Shown here piece by piece: positions 41,167 through 52,950 of a stretch of DNA of 64,000 nt (the stretch's first letter is position 1; the number at the start of each line of letters is the position of its first letter). The DNA comes from Homalodisca vitripennis (lineage: Eukaryota > Arthropoda > Insecta > Hemiptera > Cicadellidae): assembly GCF_021130785.1 (NCBI RefSeq), contig NW_025776775.1:60727-124726 (forward strand), read 5' to 3'. The notes below the pieces were generated by a model that did no database searches, was not told where the DNA came from, and saw only the letters and a list, made by a program, of their open reading frames with translations. The position numbers were made by a program, and so were the translations under genes.

Positions 41167-42480
41167 ATGCCTGTCTCTCTGGTGCCTGAATACTTGTTGA
41201 AGGAGGATCTCCATTTTGAGTTGTTGGCTCGTGGGCTTACTCCGGGTTCCGACTGCGAGTCCATGCGGAAGCAACTGCGTGATAATATGGAACTGGACAC
41301 GACCTGGCCTAGAGATTTGACGTTCCAGAAGCAGAGGCCTATTTTGGAGGCTAAGTTGGAGACGTTTGAGAATAGTCAGGAGGACTGGTTGGAGTCGCCG
41401 CCTACTGGCCGAGAGAGGGCTAGGTATTTGTCCCGGCTTACCCATCTACATATGAGGCTGTCGCTACTTAGAGCCAAGCTTACCAGTTCTGGTGATAAGG
41501 AGTGGTTGGAGGAACGCGTCACCTTGGTTGACGGCCTGCTGACTGTACTCGAGAGGGACGAGGGGGCAAAGGCTCCTGAAAAAACTTTGTCTGCGATTGA
41601 CTCTGCTGCGGCTGTTAAGGGTGAATGCCGGATCCCCGGGTCAGTTGTTGCTGATTTTGATGTGGGCGTGGCGTCGGGGTTGTCTGGTGTGGACGGGGCC
41701 CGGGGGCCTGTGACCCAAATGCCTGCTGGATCTGGGGGACTGGGGACTGTGGTGACGGGATCCTTTGTTCAGTATCACAAGCTTCCGAACCCACTTACCC
41801 CGTTGCTGCAGCGACTACCAACGGTGGATGGTCTAGATACTGAAGCCTTGCTGCGGTTTCTTTCTGAGATCCTGCGACTGCATGACTTGCCTGGTCTTCA
41901 GGGAGCGAGCTTCCTGCATGTCATCTCTCCGTTTTGTAGGCCACCTTTGGGTGACTGTCTGGTTCGAGTTCTCCAGAGGGGTGGTACCCTGGATGATTTT
42001 CATAGGGAGGCATTGGATTTCTTTGTTCCTGGTCAGTTGAGGGAACGTCTCCGTGTGGAGAAATTCTTTAGGCCTCAGGGCAACGGAGAGAGTTTGGCTA
42101 AGTTTGTGGCCGAGGTGAGGGACACTGATAGGGTGTTAAGGCTCAATATCCCCGAAAGTACTGTGGTCACCACCATTCTTGAGGGTCTCAATCCTGAAGA
42201 GAGGTCCCGTCTAGTTTTTGCTGGTCGCCCTTCCACCTTTTCTGAACTGGACCGTCTGTGCATTGCTTCGCGCAGCGTGCAGTTTGCTGACCGGCAGAGG
42301 GCGGAGAGGAACAATCATCGTTCCATCCAGCCCACCAGGGCTGTCACGGCCGTACAGAATCCCGTGGATGGGCCACATCACTCTGGTGGGCTTCATCCAC
42401 CCATCTGCTATGCCTGTGGTGAACGAGGTCATACTCGTCGGGAGTGTCCTAGGAGATATCGCACTGGTCCAAAAAACTAG
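41167..42480 (+). CDS. Gypsy Gag polyprotein
   Basis: The frame is open from 41,128. I prefer ATG 41,167 (MPVSLVPEYLLKEDLHFELL) because it sits closest to the first conserved-looking helix; the ATG at 41,128 is possible. The N-terminal third is helical, the centre is a Gly/Ala-rich linker, then comes the capsid-like region (LVRVLQRGGTLDDFHREALD, then FVAEVRDTDRVLRL). It ends with one zinc knuckle (CYACGERGHTRREC) and a basic tail. Gag packages the RNA and assembles the virus-like particle. It ends at TAG 42,478-42,480, right after a -1 slippery heptamer, so most ribosomes stop here and a minority would continue into pol. About 438 residues. Confidence 0.88.
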   Translation: MPVSLVPEYLLKEDLHFELLARGLTPGSDCESMRKQLRDNMELDTTWPRDLTFQKQRPILEAKLETFENSQEDWLESPPTGRERARYLSRLTHLHMRLSLLRAKLTSSGDKEWLEERVTLVDGLLTVLERDEGAKAPEKTLSAIDSAAAVKGECRIPGSVVADFDVGVASGLSGVDGARGPVTQMPAGSGGLGTVVTGSFVQYHKLPNPLTPLLQRLPTVDGLDTEALLRFLSEILRLHDLPGLQGASFLHVISPFCRPPLGDCLVRVLQRGGTLDDFHREALDFFVPGQLRERLRVEKFFRPQGNGESLAKFVAEVRDTDRVLRLNIPESTVVTTILEGLNPEERSRLVFAGRPSTFSELDRLCIASRSVQFADRQRAERNNHRSIQPTRAVTAVQNPVDGPHHSGGLHPPICYACGERGHTRRECPRRYRTGPKN

Positions 42481-42511
42481 ATCAAAGGGGGGTTTTCTCT
42501 GAAGTTCCCCC
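42471..42511 (+). promoter_or_regulatory. -1 ribosomal frameshift site (gag-pol)
   Basis: A AAA AAC (42,471-42,477) in the gag frame is followed at once by TAG. After a 9-nt spacer come GGGGGG (42,487-42,492) and CCCCC (42,507-42,511), able to pair as a hairpin stem; TTC/GAA inside could extend it. The pol frame is -1 relative to gag and has no stop from 42,471 onward. Confidence 0.8.
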
Positions 42512-42557
42512 GAGGTCTAAGAAAAAATTTCAAAAAAATAGTACCTGTGCGAAAAAT

Positions 42558-45500
42558 TTGATTAATAGTTTGGACACTATGAGCCTAGCAGAAAAGGGAA
42601 ACCTACGGCTTAGGACAGCATCTTCGGTGTGCCCTTATATCAATATCTTAGTGGGAGACTCAGTGCATAAGGCCCTAGTTGATTCCGGGTCAGCCTGTAG
42701 CCTCATCTCTTCCCGTCTTTTTGAAGCCATTTCAAGGTTAGGTTTGGTGAAGCACACCGAGGAGTCTTCTTTAACTTGCTGGACTGCTTCTAATTCCACT
42801 CTTCCAATTTCGAGGAAGGCTTCAATCAAGTTTAAGGTTGAATGTTTTTCATGGGTGTGGAGCTTCCTTGTGGCCCAGGACCTGAGTATGGATTGTATTT
42901 TGGGGGCGGATTTTATTCAAAAGACTGGTTTGGTGCTGGATCTTCAGGCGGGCCAGTCTTATTTCAAATTCAATCGGCGAGTGTCAGTCCCCTTTTCTGA
43001 TAAATGCAAATCGACGCCGCAGGTTGTGGAGGTGGAGTGTGAGGAAGGTTCTGCCCCTGGGGACCCGTTCGGTCACTTGGATGAGGAGCAAGCTGGGGTT
43101 CTCCGTGAGCTTTGCTCAAGATTTCCGGAGGTCCTCACACCCAAGCTCGGTTCTACCCATCTCATTGAATATGAAATTCGTCTGACTGACACTCAGCCAG
43201 TACGCTCCCACCCATACAAGTTGGCTCCTCCAAAGATGGAGGTTATGCGTGGTATCATCAAGGATCTCTTGGATCAAGGAGTTATTGAGCCCTCAAACTC
43301 ATCGTATGCCAGTCCAGCGTTCTTGGTTCCAAAGCCTAATGGAAAACATCGTATGGTGGTTGACCTAAGAAAACTTAATGCCAAAATTGAAATAGACTCA
43401 GTGCCTCTCCCCGATCTCCATTCTGCTTTTGATTGGTTCGGTAAGGCCAAATTTTTCACTATATTTGATTTGAACCAAGCATATCATCAGATTCCGTTGA
43501 AGAAGGAATCACGTCCTCTCACGGCCTTCTGTGTTCCGTGGAATTTGTATCAGTACCGATCTGTGCCTATGGGGCTAGCTGTGGGGGCCCAAACGTTAAC
43601 TAGGTTGCTTGACTCCATCTTCCACGATGTGAAGTTCAGGTATGTCTTTAATTATCTTGATGACCTTCTGGTCTACAGTGAGTCTTTCACGGAACACGTT
43701 AAACATCTTGAGGAGGTCTTGGTTAGGTTGGGTAGGGCTGGCCTTACAGTCAATCCGGAGAAGGTGTCTTACGCCCAGTCTGAAATATCGTTTCTCGGTC
43801 ACCTCGTGTCGTCTAGGGGTGTATCTATAGACCCTGCCAGGACCCAAGGCATTCGGGATTTCCCTCCTCCGAAGGATGCCAAGGGTGTTGCCAGATTCAT
43901 CGGCATGGTTAATTTCTACCGTAGGTTTATTCCTGACTTTGCCGAGGTGGCCGCCCCTCTGAACGCCTTAAGAAGGAAAGACGCAAAGTTCGTTTGGGGT
44001 GAAGATCAAGAACGTGCTTTTCAACTGCTTAGGGAGGCCATTATCCAACCTCCTGTGCTGCGAATACCAGACTTTAGTAGGCCCTTCATCTTGCAGACTG
44101 ACTCCTCATCCTGTGCTGTAGGAGCTGTGCTTTCTCAAGAATTCGACGGCGCTCGGCAACCTATAGCTTTTGCATCTAGGACTTTGACCCTTCAGGAAAA
44201 GAAATCTTCTATTTATGAGCTGGAGTGTCTGGCGGTCGTTTTCGGCATGGATAAGTTTCGGAGGTTCCTAGAGCATTCCGAATTTCTGCTGGAAACTGAC
44301 AATCAGGCTCTTTCCTGGCTATTGGCCCATCCTCGACAACTCGGGAAGATTGGTCGCTGGGTTGTCAAAATTGCGGCCTTTAAATTCAGGGTGCAGCACA
44401 TTCGCGGCACCCAAAACGTCGTCGCCGATGCTCTTTCTAGAATGTATCATCTACCCAGCGATCCTGTTGATTCTCAAGCACCGTTGTGTGGGACTGTGAT
44501 GTTGGATTTCCCTGCTGCCTTTGAGAGTTTTGGCTCTCACCAACTTCAAGACCCCGAGTTGTCAAACATCATTGGTGAGCTCCAGGAGGGAGAAGCCCAC
44601 TCTCCTTACTTCTTGTCCAAGGATGTCCTCTGCTGTCGTGCCCGACGTGGAGGTGGTCCCAAGATTGTTCTGCCGAGTGCCCTCATACCGATGGTCTTTT
44701 CCTACTTTCATGTTTCTCCCGTGGGCGGTCATTTAGGTATTCACAAGACCATCGCTAAAATCAGAGATAAGTTTATCTGGAAGAGTATGGACAGAGACAT
44801 TGCTGGTAGAGTACGAGCTTGTCATCTTTGCTCGGTCAGTAAACCAGCACAAAATACCAAATTAGGACTTCTTTCCTCCGAGGTGGCGGAGCGGCCTCTT
44901 GAAAAGGTGTTCATTGACTATGTGGGGCCCTTTCCCCGTAGCAAGTCAGGGAACACCTCCTTGCTTGTCGCTGTGGATGCTTTCTCTAAGTTTTGCTGGT
45001 TGATTCCTCTTAGGAGTGCCACGGCGTCGCTCACCGTCAAGGCACTCAAGTCCCGCCTTCTACAGAATTTTGGAGTGCCCGCCACCTTCGTCTCAGACAA
45101 CGGCACACAATTCGTGTCGAGGGAGTTTCATCGCTTCTGTTTTGGGCATGGAATCAAACATGTTACGACATCTCCTTACTACCCCCAGCCTTCTCATGCT
45201 GAGCGGTTCAACCGCAATCTCAGAGCCGCCCTCATCGCTTATCACGCTGAGAAACAAACTACCTGGGATGAAAACCTGAGCTGGCTTCAGTTAGCCTTCA
45301 ATTCTGCTCTTCACGAAAGTCATGATTCCACGCCTTTCCAGGTCATGTTTAGTCGTCCTCCTTCTGATCCCTTGTCTAATCTCTGGAGTCTGGATAGTCT
45401 TCTACCAGTGCCTGGTACTCCCAATGAGAGTGACACTTGGGAAGCAGTCAGGGTTAAGCTCCTACAGGCTAGGGGAAGGGTGAGGAGAAAATTCAATAAG

Positions 45501-45779
45501 GGACGTATTGCTAACCCCTTCCAGGTGGGGGATCTTGTCTTTTGTAAGGCCCATCCGGTCAGTTCGGCCGTGGATAAACGGGCAGCCAAACTTTGCTATC
45601 GGTGGACAGGTCCTCACCGGATTCTTCGTTTTCTCTCCCCAGTTACTGCTGAGTTGGTTGATCCCGTATCGGGGAGGTTGTGGCGGAAGGCCCACGTTTC
45701 TCATCTGAAGGCCTTCCGTGGTGATACCTCTGGTCATGCTCTGGATACTGGTGCGGCTGCGGGGGTGTCCGGGGACTGA
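42558..45779 (+). CDS. Gypsy Pol polyprotein (PR-RT-RH-IN)
   Basis: 1,073 codons, fully open. Aspartic protease ALVDSGSACSLIS (D42). Reverse transcriptase with NYLDDLLVYS at about residue 365. RNase H with LQTDSSSCAVGAVL (about 513) and ETDNQALSWLL. Integrase with an HHCC finger (GGHLGIHKT ... CHLCSVSK), catalytic FIDYVGPF, FVSDNGTQF and SHAERFNRN (E about 879), then a GPY/F-type C-terminal module (YRWTGPHRILRFLSPVTAEL). It is made as a Gag-Pol fusion by -1 frameshifting, so the frame really begins at the slippery site; the first in-frame ATG is at 42,579. It supplies cDNA synthesis and integration. No broken residue noticed. Confidence 0.96.
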   Translation: MINSLDTMSLAEKGNLRLRTASSVCPYINILVGDSVHKALVDSGSACSLISSRLFEAISRLGLVKHTEESSLTCWTASNSTLPISRKASIKFKVECFSWVWSFLVAQDLSMDCILGADFIQKTGLVLDLQAGQSYFKFNRRVSVPFSDKCKSTPQVVEVECEEGSAPGDPFGHLDEEQAGVLRELCSRFPEVLTPKLGSTHLIEYEIRLTDTQPVRSHPYKLAPPKMEVMRGIIKDLLDQGVIEPSNSSYASPAFLVPKPNGKHRMVVDLRKLNAKIEIDSVPLPDLHSAFDWFGKAKFFTIFDLNQAYHQIPLKKESRPLTAFCVPWNLYQYRSVPMGLAVGAQTLTRLLDSIFHDVKFRYVFNYLDDLLVYSESFTEHVKHLEEVLVRLGRAGLTVNPEKVSYAQSEISFLGHLVSSRGVSIDPARTQGIRDFPPPKDAKGVARFIGMVNFYRRFIPDFAEVAAPLNALRRKDAKFVWGEDQERAFQLLREAIIQPPVLRIPDFSRPFILQTDSSSCAVGAVLSQEFDGARQPIAFASRTLTLQEKKSSIYELECLAVVFGMDKFRRFLEHSEFLLETDNQALSWLLAHPRQLGKIGRWVVKIAAFKFRVQHIRGTQNVVADALSRMYHLPSDPVDSQAPLCGTVMLDFPAAFESFGSHQLQDPELSNIIGELQEGEAHSPYFLSKDVLCCRARRGGGPKIVLPSALIPMVFSYFHVSPVGGHLGIHKTIAKIRDKFIWKSMDRDIAGRVRACHLCSVSKPAQNTKLGLLSSEVAERPLEKVFIDYVGPFPRSKSGNTSLLVAVDAFSKFCWLIPLRSATASLTVKALKSRLLQNFGVPATFVSDNGTQFVSREFHRFCFGHGIKHVTTSPYYPQPSHAERFNRNLRAALIAYHAEKQTTWDENLSWLQLAFNSALHESHDSTPFQVMFSRPPSDPLSNLWSLDSLLPVPGTPNESDTWEAVRVKLLQARGRVRRKFNKGRIANPFQVGDLVFCKAHPVSSAVDKRAAKLCYRWTGPHRILRFLSPVTAELVDPVSGRLWRKAHVSHLKAFRGDTSGHALDTGAAAGVSGD

Positions 45780-46011
45780 TCACCCCTGGTTTTCCCTGTG
45801 GTGTCGTTTTACTCTCTTTCTATTTTCTTCTTTCTCCAAGAGAGGCGCCTCTCAAAATTTCAGGAGGATCGTGTTTTGTCTGCCTCCTGCTCAGGACTTC
45901 GTTTCCTGTTAGGGTTCTCGACTTCCCGGTTCCTGTGCCAGAGCTTGTTGGTTCTTCTTTCAGTGGGGGAGAGGTTTTGTTTGGGGTTGCACCCTTTTTA
46001 GTGGGGGAGGT
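45780..46011 (+). other. Gypsy 3' leader to LTR, polypurine tract
   Basis: About 230 bp without a gene; no envelope remnant. The G/A-rich GTGGGGGAGG (46,001-46,010) just before the 3' LTR is a good polypurine tract for plus-strand priming. Confidence 0.7.
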
Positions 46012-47981
46012 TGAGCCGGGGCTCAGTTTGGACAATTTATTTTTGTCTTACTTTTCCAACCTCGGCCACTCTTGTCAGTCGGTGGGGGAGTCACTCCGTC
46101 AAGTATTGATTTTCTGCCTGGTTGGACTGATTGGTCGAGATCAGCTGGTTGACCTTGACTGGTTTACCGACCAGCTGTTCACCGGCACCGGCTACTGTTC
46201 GGAGCGGTCAGACGTTCGGAGAAGCTACTGTGTTTCTGGTTGTTCTCTGCTCTTCCCGTTTCCCCATGGCTGGCTAACTTCACCGACTTTCGGCAGGTAT
46301 TGTCTTTTCACTCTCTTAACTTATTTAGTTGGCGGTTTTTCTCTCCCACCCAGACATATATTATCGTAGATTAGTTATAAGTAATTTATATATATTTATT
46401 TTGTAACTTGTGTTCCTCGTGTACGTGTTCGTGTCGCAAAGTGTTCGTTCCTGTCTTTCGTACGTTCAAAAATTTGTTAATTAATTATCTATGCCGGTTA
46501 AATTTATTTTATTTTGCTCTAGCGCTTTCTTACTGATCCGTTCGGCGAACGGAAATTATTTATTCCGTGTACACATTTTGTCTTTTTAGTGTAAGCGAGA
46601 CGGTACAGACTTTGCAAATTTTTGTTACCTCGTGTTTTGTGTTGCGTGCAAAATTGGGTGGCAACATTCATGATTTCGATTTTATTATTTAATTATTGTT
46701 ATTTGGGAAATAATGTATTGTTATTATTTGTAAATTATATAATTATTATCAGGCCTACCTTACAATTAATATTTAATAGCAAAATGTAAATTATTATAAT
46801 ATTATAATAGAATGATTAAAATCCAGCGAATTATAGTTACAAGTAATTGTTATCACGCTTAATCATTTAGTATGGCTGTTCTAGCCTATAAGTAAATGTT
46901 TATATATTTGAAAATTTGTTTTGTTTGTAATATTTAATATTGTCACCAAGTAGTGTATCTTTTAATACTTGGTGTCTTGAGGTATTTTTGGGAAATAGTC
47001 TTCTGATACTTAAAAGGTACTGTTAGTGTTACAGATTGTTATTTTTTTTTTATTGTTAAATTTAAATTTTTTATTATACTTTGTGGCAAACATAATTAAG
47101 TTTTTATTATTTCTCGGGTTGTAGTAAAGTTGTTCTGAATATCTACTGGTTATGTTGGGATTCTTTAGGGTCCCCGTGAGTGCCGTCAGCGGGACTGATG
47201 CGGCGAGTCTGCCCACAGCACTGAAGCCAACTGAATGCCCGCGCCCTGCCAGCGCTATTGGACCGGCATCCAACCGGAGTGTAGTGCTCCCATTAATTTC
47301 TTCTGGAACAAGGTTGGATCAGAAATGTTTTTTACTTCTTATACCACTTGCGAGGACTGGGGTGCAGGGAGCGCTGCCAGATGTTAGATCTGGAGGAGGG
47401 CCAGTACCTAGCCAGTATTTATTTAGTTAGTTACATGACCTGAAGGGGAGGATTTCATCTTTAATTCGGATTCGTGGAGGCAACTAAGCCCCCGCCTCCT
47501 TCGAAAATTGGCTTTAAATATATTTTTTTTTTAATTTCGGCTACAAACTTGAAACAAAATTACTTTTCAAAAATAGTGGGCCTAGAAATTCTACAACCTT
47601 TTTCCTCCCCTCAGTTCATAAAAAAATGTACCTGTTAAAAATTTTATATTTACCACCGCCGTACCTGATATTATGTTATTTAGTATATTATATTATTTAT
47701 TTATTATGTTATTGTTTCTATTTATTATGTTATTGTCTTTATTGGAATTCTATTGATTGTTGTTATTTAGTTATTAAGTTACGCGGTGCACCGTGGTGCT
47801 GAAGTAATTGTATTTTGCATGGAAATGTTTGCCACCTATTAATTATATATCATTTACTCGAAATCTTGTCTCTCTTTGTCTCTCTTCCCACTAGTGGCAT
47901 GTGATTGTTTTTTATGCTTTGCTCCGAGTTTGGGAGGGGCGCGCTTCCGAGGCCTCCTGTCTTTTTCGCTAACTCGGAACA
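46012..47981 (+). repeat. Gypsy 3' LTR
   Basis: 1,970 bp. Same as the 5' LTR by eye except for one extra T in the run near 47,050. It is followed by GCCT. Confidence 0.95.
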
Positions 47982-47985
47982 GCCT
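47982..47985. repeat. Gypsy target-site duplication, right copy
   Basis: GCCT directly after the CA end of the 3' LTR, matching 38,768-38,771. Confidence 0.75.
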
Positions 47986-49744
47986 TCAGTAAAAGTTCAT
48001 GGTAAGACCTTAGTCTACAAGTGGTGTGAATAGTAATCAACCCACTCATTACAACCCCATTTACGAACCAATCAAAGCGTTATTACATTGATTACCGGTT
48101 TGACCATTTGTACTAGAGAGCTTTAGCGTCCTGATGATACCTCTTGAGTAATCAACTGGAAATATTCATACTGATCTATAATAGCAGACAAAGTAAATCA
48201 AATTGTGGCAGTATAGTTTTTATAGACAAAGTAAACGAACGATATTTTCAACGAATATTATTATTTATAAGATAATATACTTAATTTAAAATATAATATA
48301 TTTATTTAAATATAATATTATTCCAAATTTCTCTTATAATGTAATGTTTTAGTTTTATTATAATATAACAATAAAATATACAGTAAATCTCAGATAAATA
48401 AAGTCCTATTCAAAAGAAATCATTTGATTTATATAAGACTAAGTAAATTAAATTTTAGCTTACAACTTATCAGCAGTAATCAAAATAAGTGAAATACATG
48501 TTGAAACAAATGAAACAAAAATAATTCATCCCACCAGTAATTATTATATAGCTACTCATAATTAAAATTAAATCTAATAACATAAATTTTATGTTATATC
48601 ATAAATTACATTTAGCTTTAAAATTAGGTTTTTAGACTAAAATCTTAATCGTAGCTATAGAATATTTGTATGCATGTCATTTTAATGGTATTTTGAGCCC
48701 AATAATATGAAAAAAATTGCATGCTTATTTATGTCCTTTTGGATACTAGAAATTGCATATTTATTAAATTATTATGTAAATCAAAAGCTACTGTAATAAT
48801 TAAATAAATTCTTAGTCTAACTTTACAGTATAAAAACAGTGGAGAATTAGCGTATTTTTACATTCCAAGAATTATAATAAGAGAACATATTGCATGTACT
48901 CATTTAAAAACGTTTACTAATGTGATTGAAAAATATTTTAAAAGTGTAATTACATATACAAAACGTAGTATAAAAAATATAAATTCAAATGATTTGTAGA
49001 GTTTAAAAATAAGTTGTATAAATTGTTTTATAACAAATACCCACGACAGATTACTTGTATATACGTAATGTGGAATTTGATGATGGTGCATTTTATGTAA
49101 CTCAAATTTTACTAGGGTAAATATCTTACGAACCAATCTCATAACATGAAGTTTTTCATAAACATATAGCTCTACATATGTTGTCAATTTACGATGGTGA
49201 GTATCTGCTCATGGGTATTAGCTGGGATATAGCGAAGTCTCCCCGTGTAGTTCATACAAGCAATAATTTGGTAAAATAGATCACTTGAACTTTACGTAAT
49301 TTGTTTTTTAATGTTTATGACACTTAAAAATAAAAAGAAACAATATACCAACCCTATAAGTTCTTTAACCTGTTACCTATAAATTATATGCAACATTTAA
49401 TATGGTATACTGACATGTAATAAATAGATTTACTCCTCGAAAAGGAATTTATATCCATAATCTAAACACATCATATTCCTTCTAACATTATGGATAGACG
49501 TTCATTGTTATTTTATTGTTTTTATCTTACAGTTAAGTGATTAAAGACAGAAGTTTCAATGTTTTGGATTGTCACAAGAAAAACATATTTCAAAGCAATT
49601 AAACACACTAGTGACTGCAATTGAAGAGGTTTTATAAGATAAACAATTAGTTAGCAAGTTGAAAAACAAGAGAAATACAAGTAACCATGACAAATATAAG
49701 GATAAGCTCTCGATGCAAGTTTAAAACAGTTGGGGTTGCTAGAA
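47986..49744. other. AT-rich host DNA, no gene seen
   Basis: Strongly AT-rich. The minus-strand frame 48,900-49,187 has no recognisable motif and the base composition of its surroundings. Confidence 0.45.
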
Positions 49745-49792
49745 ATGGCTGCGGCGAGCCCCGAGAGCTTCATGAAATCCCGCTTCCTTCAG
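49745..49792 (+). CDS. Possible first coding exon of a host gene
   Basis: ATGGCTGCGGCGAGCC opens a 16-codon GC-rich frame (MAAASPESFMKSRFLQ) in very AT-rich DNA. It ends at CAG followed by GTTGGT, a fair 5' splice donor, in phase 0. The start context has G at -3 and G at +4, good for initiation. Composition jumps at both edges as expected for an exon. I do not recognise the protein, and the next exon is not clearly visible within the window, where 58,579 would need intermediate exons because its phase differs. Confidence 0.4.
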
Positions 49793-52700
49793 GTTGGTTT
49801 CTTTATAAACATTATATGGTTTGTAACAACAACCGTTAGGTTTTGCATGATCATATCTTGAAATACAGTGCTTAGTACGGAAGTACAATTAATTTTAATT
49901 CTATTGTATATTTTACATCAACTAATGTTTAACAGTTAGAAAGTATTACACACTGAAATATAAATTAGTTGAATCATTTTACAAAAAATGGTTTTGTCAA
50001 ATAAGTAAACTCAAATTTCCGAGAGAATAACATCTTATGACATTATAGGTTTTAAATATTATAAGTAATCGTTTTTAAGTAAAATGTAATATTTTGTAGT
50101 GTCAAAGTTAGATTTAGGTATTTTATAATCCAATTCTCTCTTAAAACTAAATTTCTGACAAAAACCGTCAGTAATTATGGGAAATTTTAAACTGTATAAT
50201 TGAAAATTTTACATAATAATGTTTGTGAGTTATAGTTTCCATTTATGCTATTAAATTGTGTTTCCTTTATTAAGTTATTTTGATGTTTCACATGATTTGT
50301 AAGAAATAATGTGAATACTTGGTTTATATATCTTGTAATTTGCAATTTGGATTTAAATGCATAAGAAATCAAATACTTTAATAAAATATTTCTTTATATT
50401 TCCATTATTAAGTATTTATATTTCAACGAGAGTAGAACTATGCTTATATGGAAAGTAGTACATTTAATATAATATTATAGTATTTAAAGTGTGATAATAT
50501 TTGTCATATGAATAATTTGTATTACAATAAACTTGTGTTTCAATAATTTGCCAGCACTGGATAACATTATATATTGGTAATTTGAGTCCCTTTTTTACCT
50601 GATTGTATACTTCCTTATAGCCACTAATATACTGAGAAATGTCTGGAAATCAAACCGTAAAGTTCAAACACAATTTATTAGATTAGTTAAAGAGCATCTA
50701 AAATGCATTAGAAAACGGGTTTGACACAATATTGTTAAAAAACGCTTAATGCAAATTTCATCAATTTTAAATTAAATATGTCAGCTACAATCAAACTTTA
50801 AAAAATATAAGTTTTTCAGACCAAATTTATAGAACCTACATAGTTCAGGTATGTAGTACGAGTATATATGACATTTCTTGGTAACCCGCCAGTATACTGT
50901 GAATCAAAATTCAATTTCAGAGCTTTGTTCAGTAACTGTTATTTAGTTTATATTTTAAAATGTTTTACCTTGTAACGGGCCACCATAGTATATCTAGGCC
51001 TATATTCTAAAATTGTAATTAAATTGTTGTAAAGAGTAAAAATACTTTAGGATTTACTAATTTTTATATTGAATTGTATAATTTAAGTCTAAATAACTCG
51101 CTTTATATTAATTTAATTTATTCAAGACAGGTTAGATTTTGGATAACATACATATTTAATTTTTACGATGATTACTTAAAGCAATCAGATTTAGTAAAAG
51201 GAAATTTCATCATTGAATAATTATATTAAAATGTTCACTTTATTGAATTTAAATAATGAATTGCAAATACCTCAACATACAAGAAGAGAATGCTAATACT
51301 GGGTTTAAAATGTAGCGTACTCTTGCCAAAAGGGAGGTTCTTACAGTAAGTAATATGACAGTAAAAGCCACGAAGACAACCTCGAGAATACTGTCTGACA
51401 TTTCAGACACTCCAATAACTTTGCTCACTTCAACTTCTACAGTCTTTTCCTTTTTCCATAGAAAGTAATCATTTACTTTTTAATAACAATTCCTCATAAC
51501 GCAACCTGATTGTCATTAAATTGTAAAATGTTCATAAATATAAAAAAACTGTATTCAGTAATGTATGTGGAACTATTGCCTAGTACTATTACACGTGTTG
51601 GAATGTGCATTTTAATAATTTCAGTAGCTAAACTTCATTAACTCAAAGTTAAACATTTTTTTATGAATAAAAATAAATTTCTCAAACAACAAAAAACTTA
51701 GCTAATAGATAGACTTCAATGGCCAATTAATGGAGGTTTTTTATATACACTGTGTCATCAACAATAGGTGCAGTACAAATAAGGCTGTCTTTACTAAAGT
51801 ACTACTAATACATTATCTGAGACATAATTTTACATAAAATTGTAATATTACAAACCAAAATAAGTTTACTATACAGTAACTTATACCTAATACTCGTATT
51901 TCATTCGTAGGTGTGCATCAAGCCGTCCAGTAACAAACAAAATATTCTTCATCAACTACGGTATCCACATACTACCAAAATTGGTGTTTTACATTAAATA
52001 AAAGGGAATAAATAATTTCAATGACTGGAATGAATAGTAAAATTGAGTCTAACCAGGAGGGTTCAACACGATATACAATATAATATGTAACTCTTCAGCG
52101 CCTCACTATGCAATCATTAGAAACGCAAATAAGGTCGTAACTCTCTGCAACATTTTTGCCTCTCTGGAATTTTACCTGTACTATATTTTATCCTTATGAA
52201 TCTTTTAAACCTAAACAGAATATGCATACTTATATAATAAAGTAAAATGTTTCTGTCTAATAAATATTTTTTTAATTTCTAACATTTTATTATCTTTAAC
52301 GTAATTTAACGTAAAGGTAGCAACAAGCCTTATCAATATTCAATTTATTCCTCAGAACAACACCGACTTTATTAGCCGATAATAATATTTGTCGTGAACG
52401 AAATATTACTGTTTAGATTAATTATATTATATGATAATACCTCAATAACAATAACATCCGTTGTTAATAGAATACTTTAACTTTAGTTGTCACAAAACCT
52501 ACACCCTTAGTTAGAACACCATATTATATCCCTTTCGAGTTACACCCTTACTTACGTATGGATTTGTATCACTGAACTGGCCACAATATATTCAAATATG
52601 TACACGCTATTTGAAATTATATGATGGATTTCTCACAGTGAGGCCACAATATTTCAAGCAATATTTCGCCATGGAAAAAAGGAAATAGTTGGATGATGGC

Positions 52701-52950
52701 AATGGCTTGGACCATCTAAGCATAAGTATTAAGAATAATGTAAGCTGAATATCTGTAGCTATCTGAGAGAGTGCCAGAGTAATATAATGTATCAAACATC
52801 AGATATTATAATTATGTAGAAATGCAACGCATCTTTAGGTAACAAACTATGAGGTTACATGAACTTATGCCCCCGAACAATTGAAAAATATTGAATCGTG
52901 TTTTGAAATCAGCGAGAACCATTTTGGGTTAATCTGTGAGTGAAGAGTGA
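49793..52950. other. Host DNA, no certain gene
   Basis: AT-rich. A minus-strand stretch at about 51,240-51,485 stays open for ~80 codons with less AT-rich composition (contains VEVEVSKVIGVSEMSDSILE) and could be an exon. No family is recognisable. Confidence 0.35.

Larger units (their letters stand above)
38772..47981 (+). mobile_element. Young Ty3/gypsy LTR retrotransposon, ~9.2 kb
   Basis: LTRs of about 1.97 kb start TGAGCCGGGG and end CGGAACA. They are flanked by GCCT on both sides, with a primer binding site, intact gag, intact pol in the -1 frame and a purine-rich tract before the 3' LTR. By eye the LTRs differ only by one T in a poly-T run, so insertion was very recent. No envelope gene. 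Domain order protease, RT, RNase H, integrase is the Ty3/gypsy order. Confidence 0.95.

Noticed and set aside
45780..46011. Envelope gene of an insect retrovirus
   Set aside because: Only ~230 bp lie between pol and the 3' LTR, too short, with no signal peptide or fusion motif.
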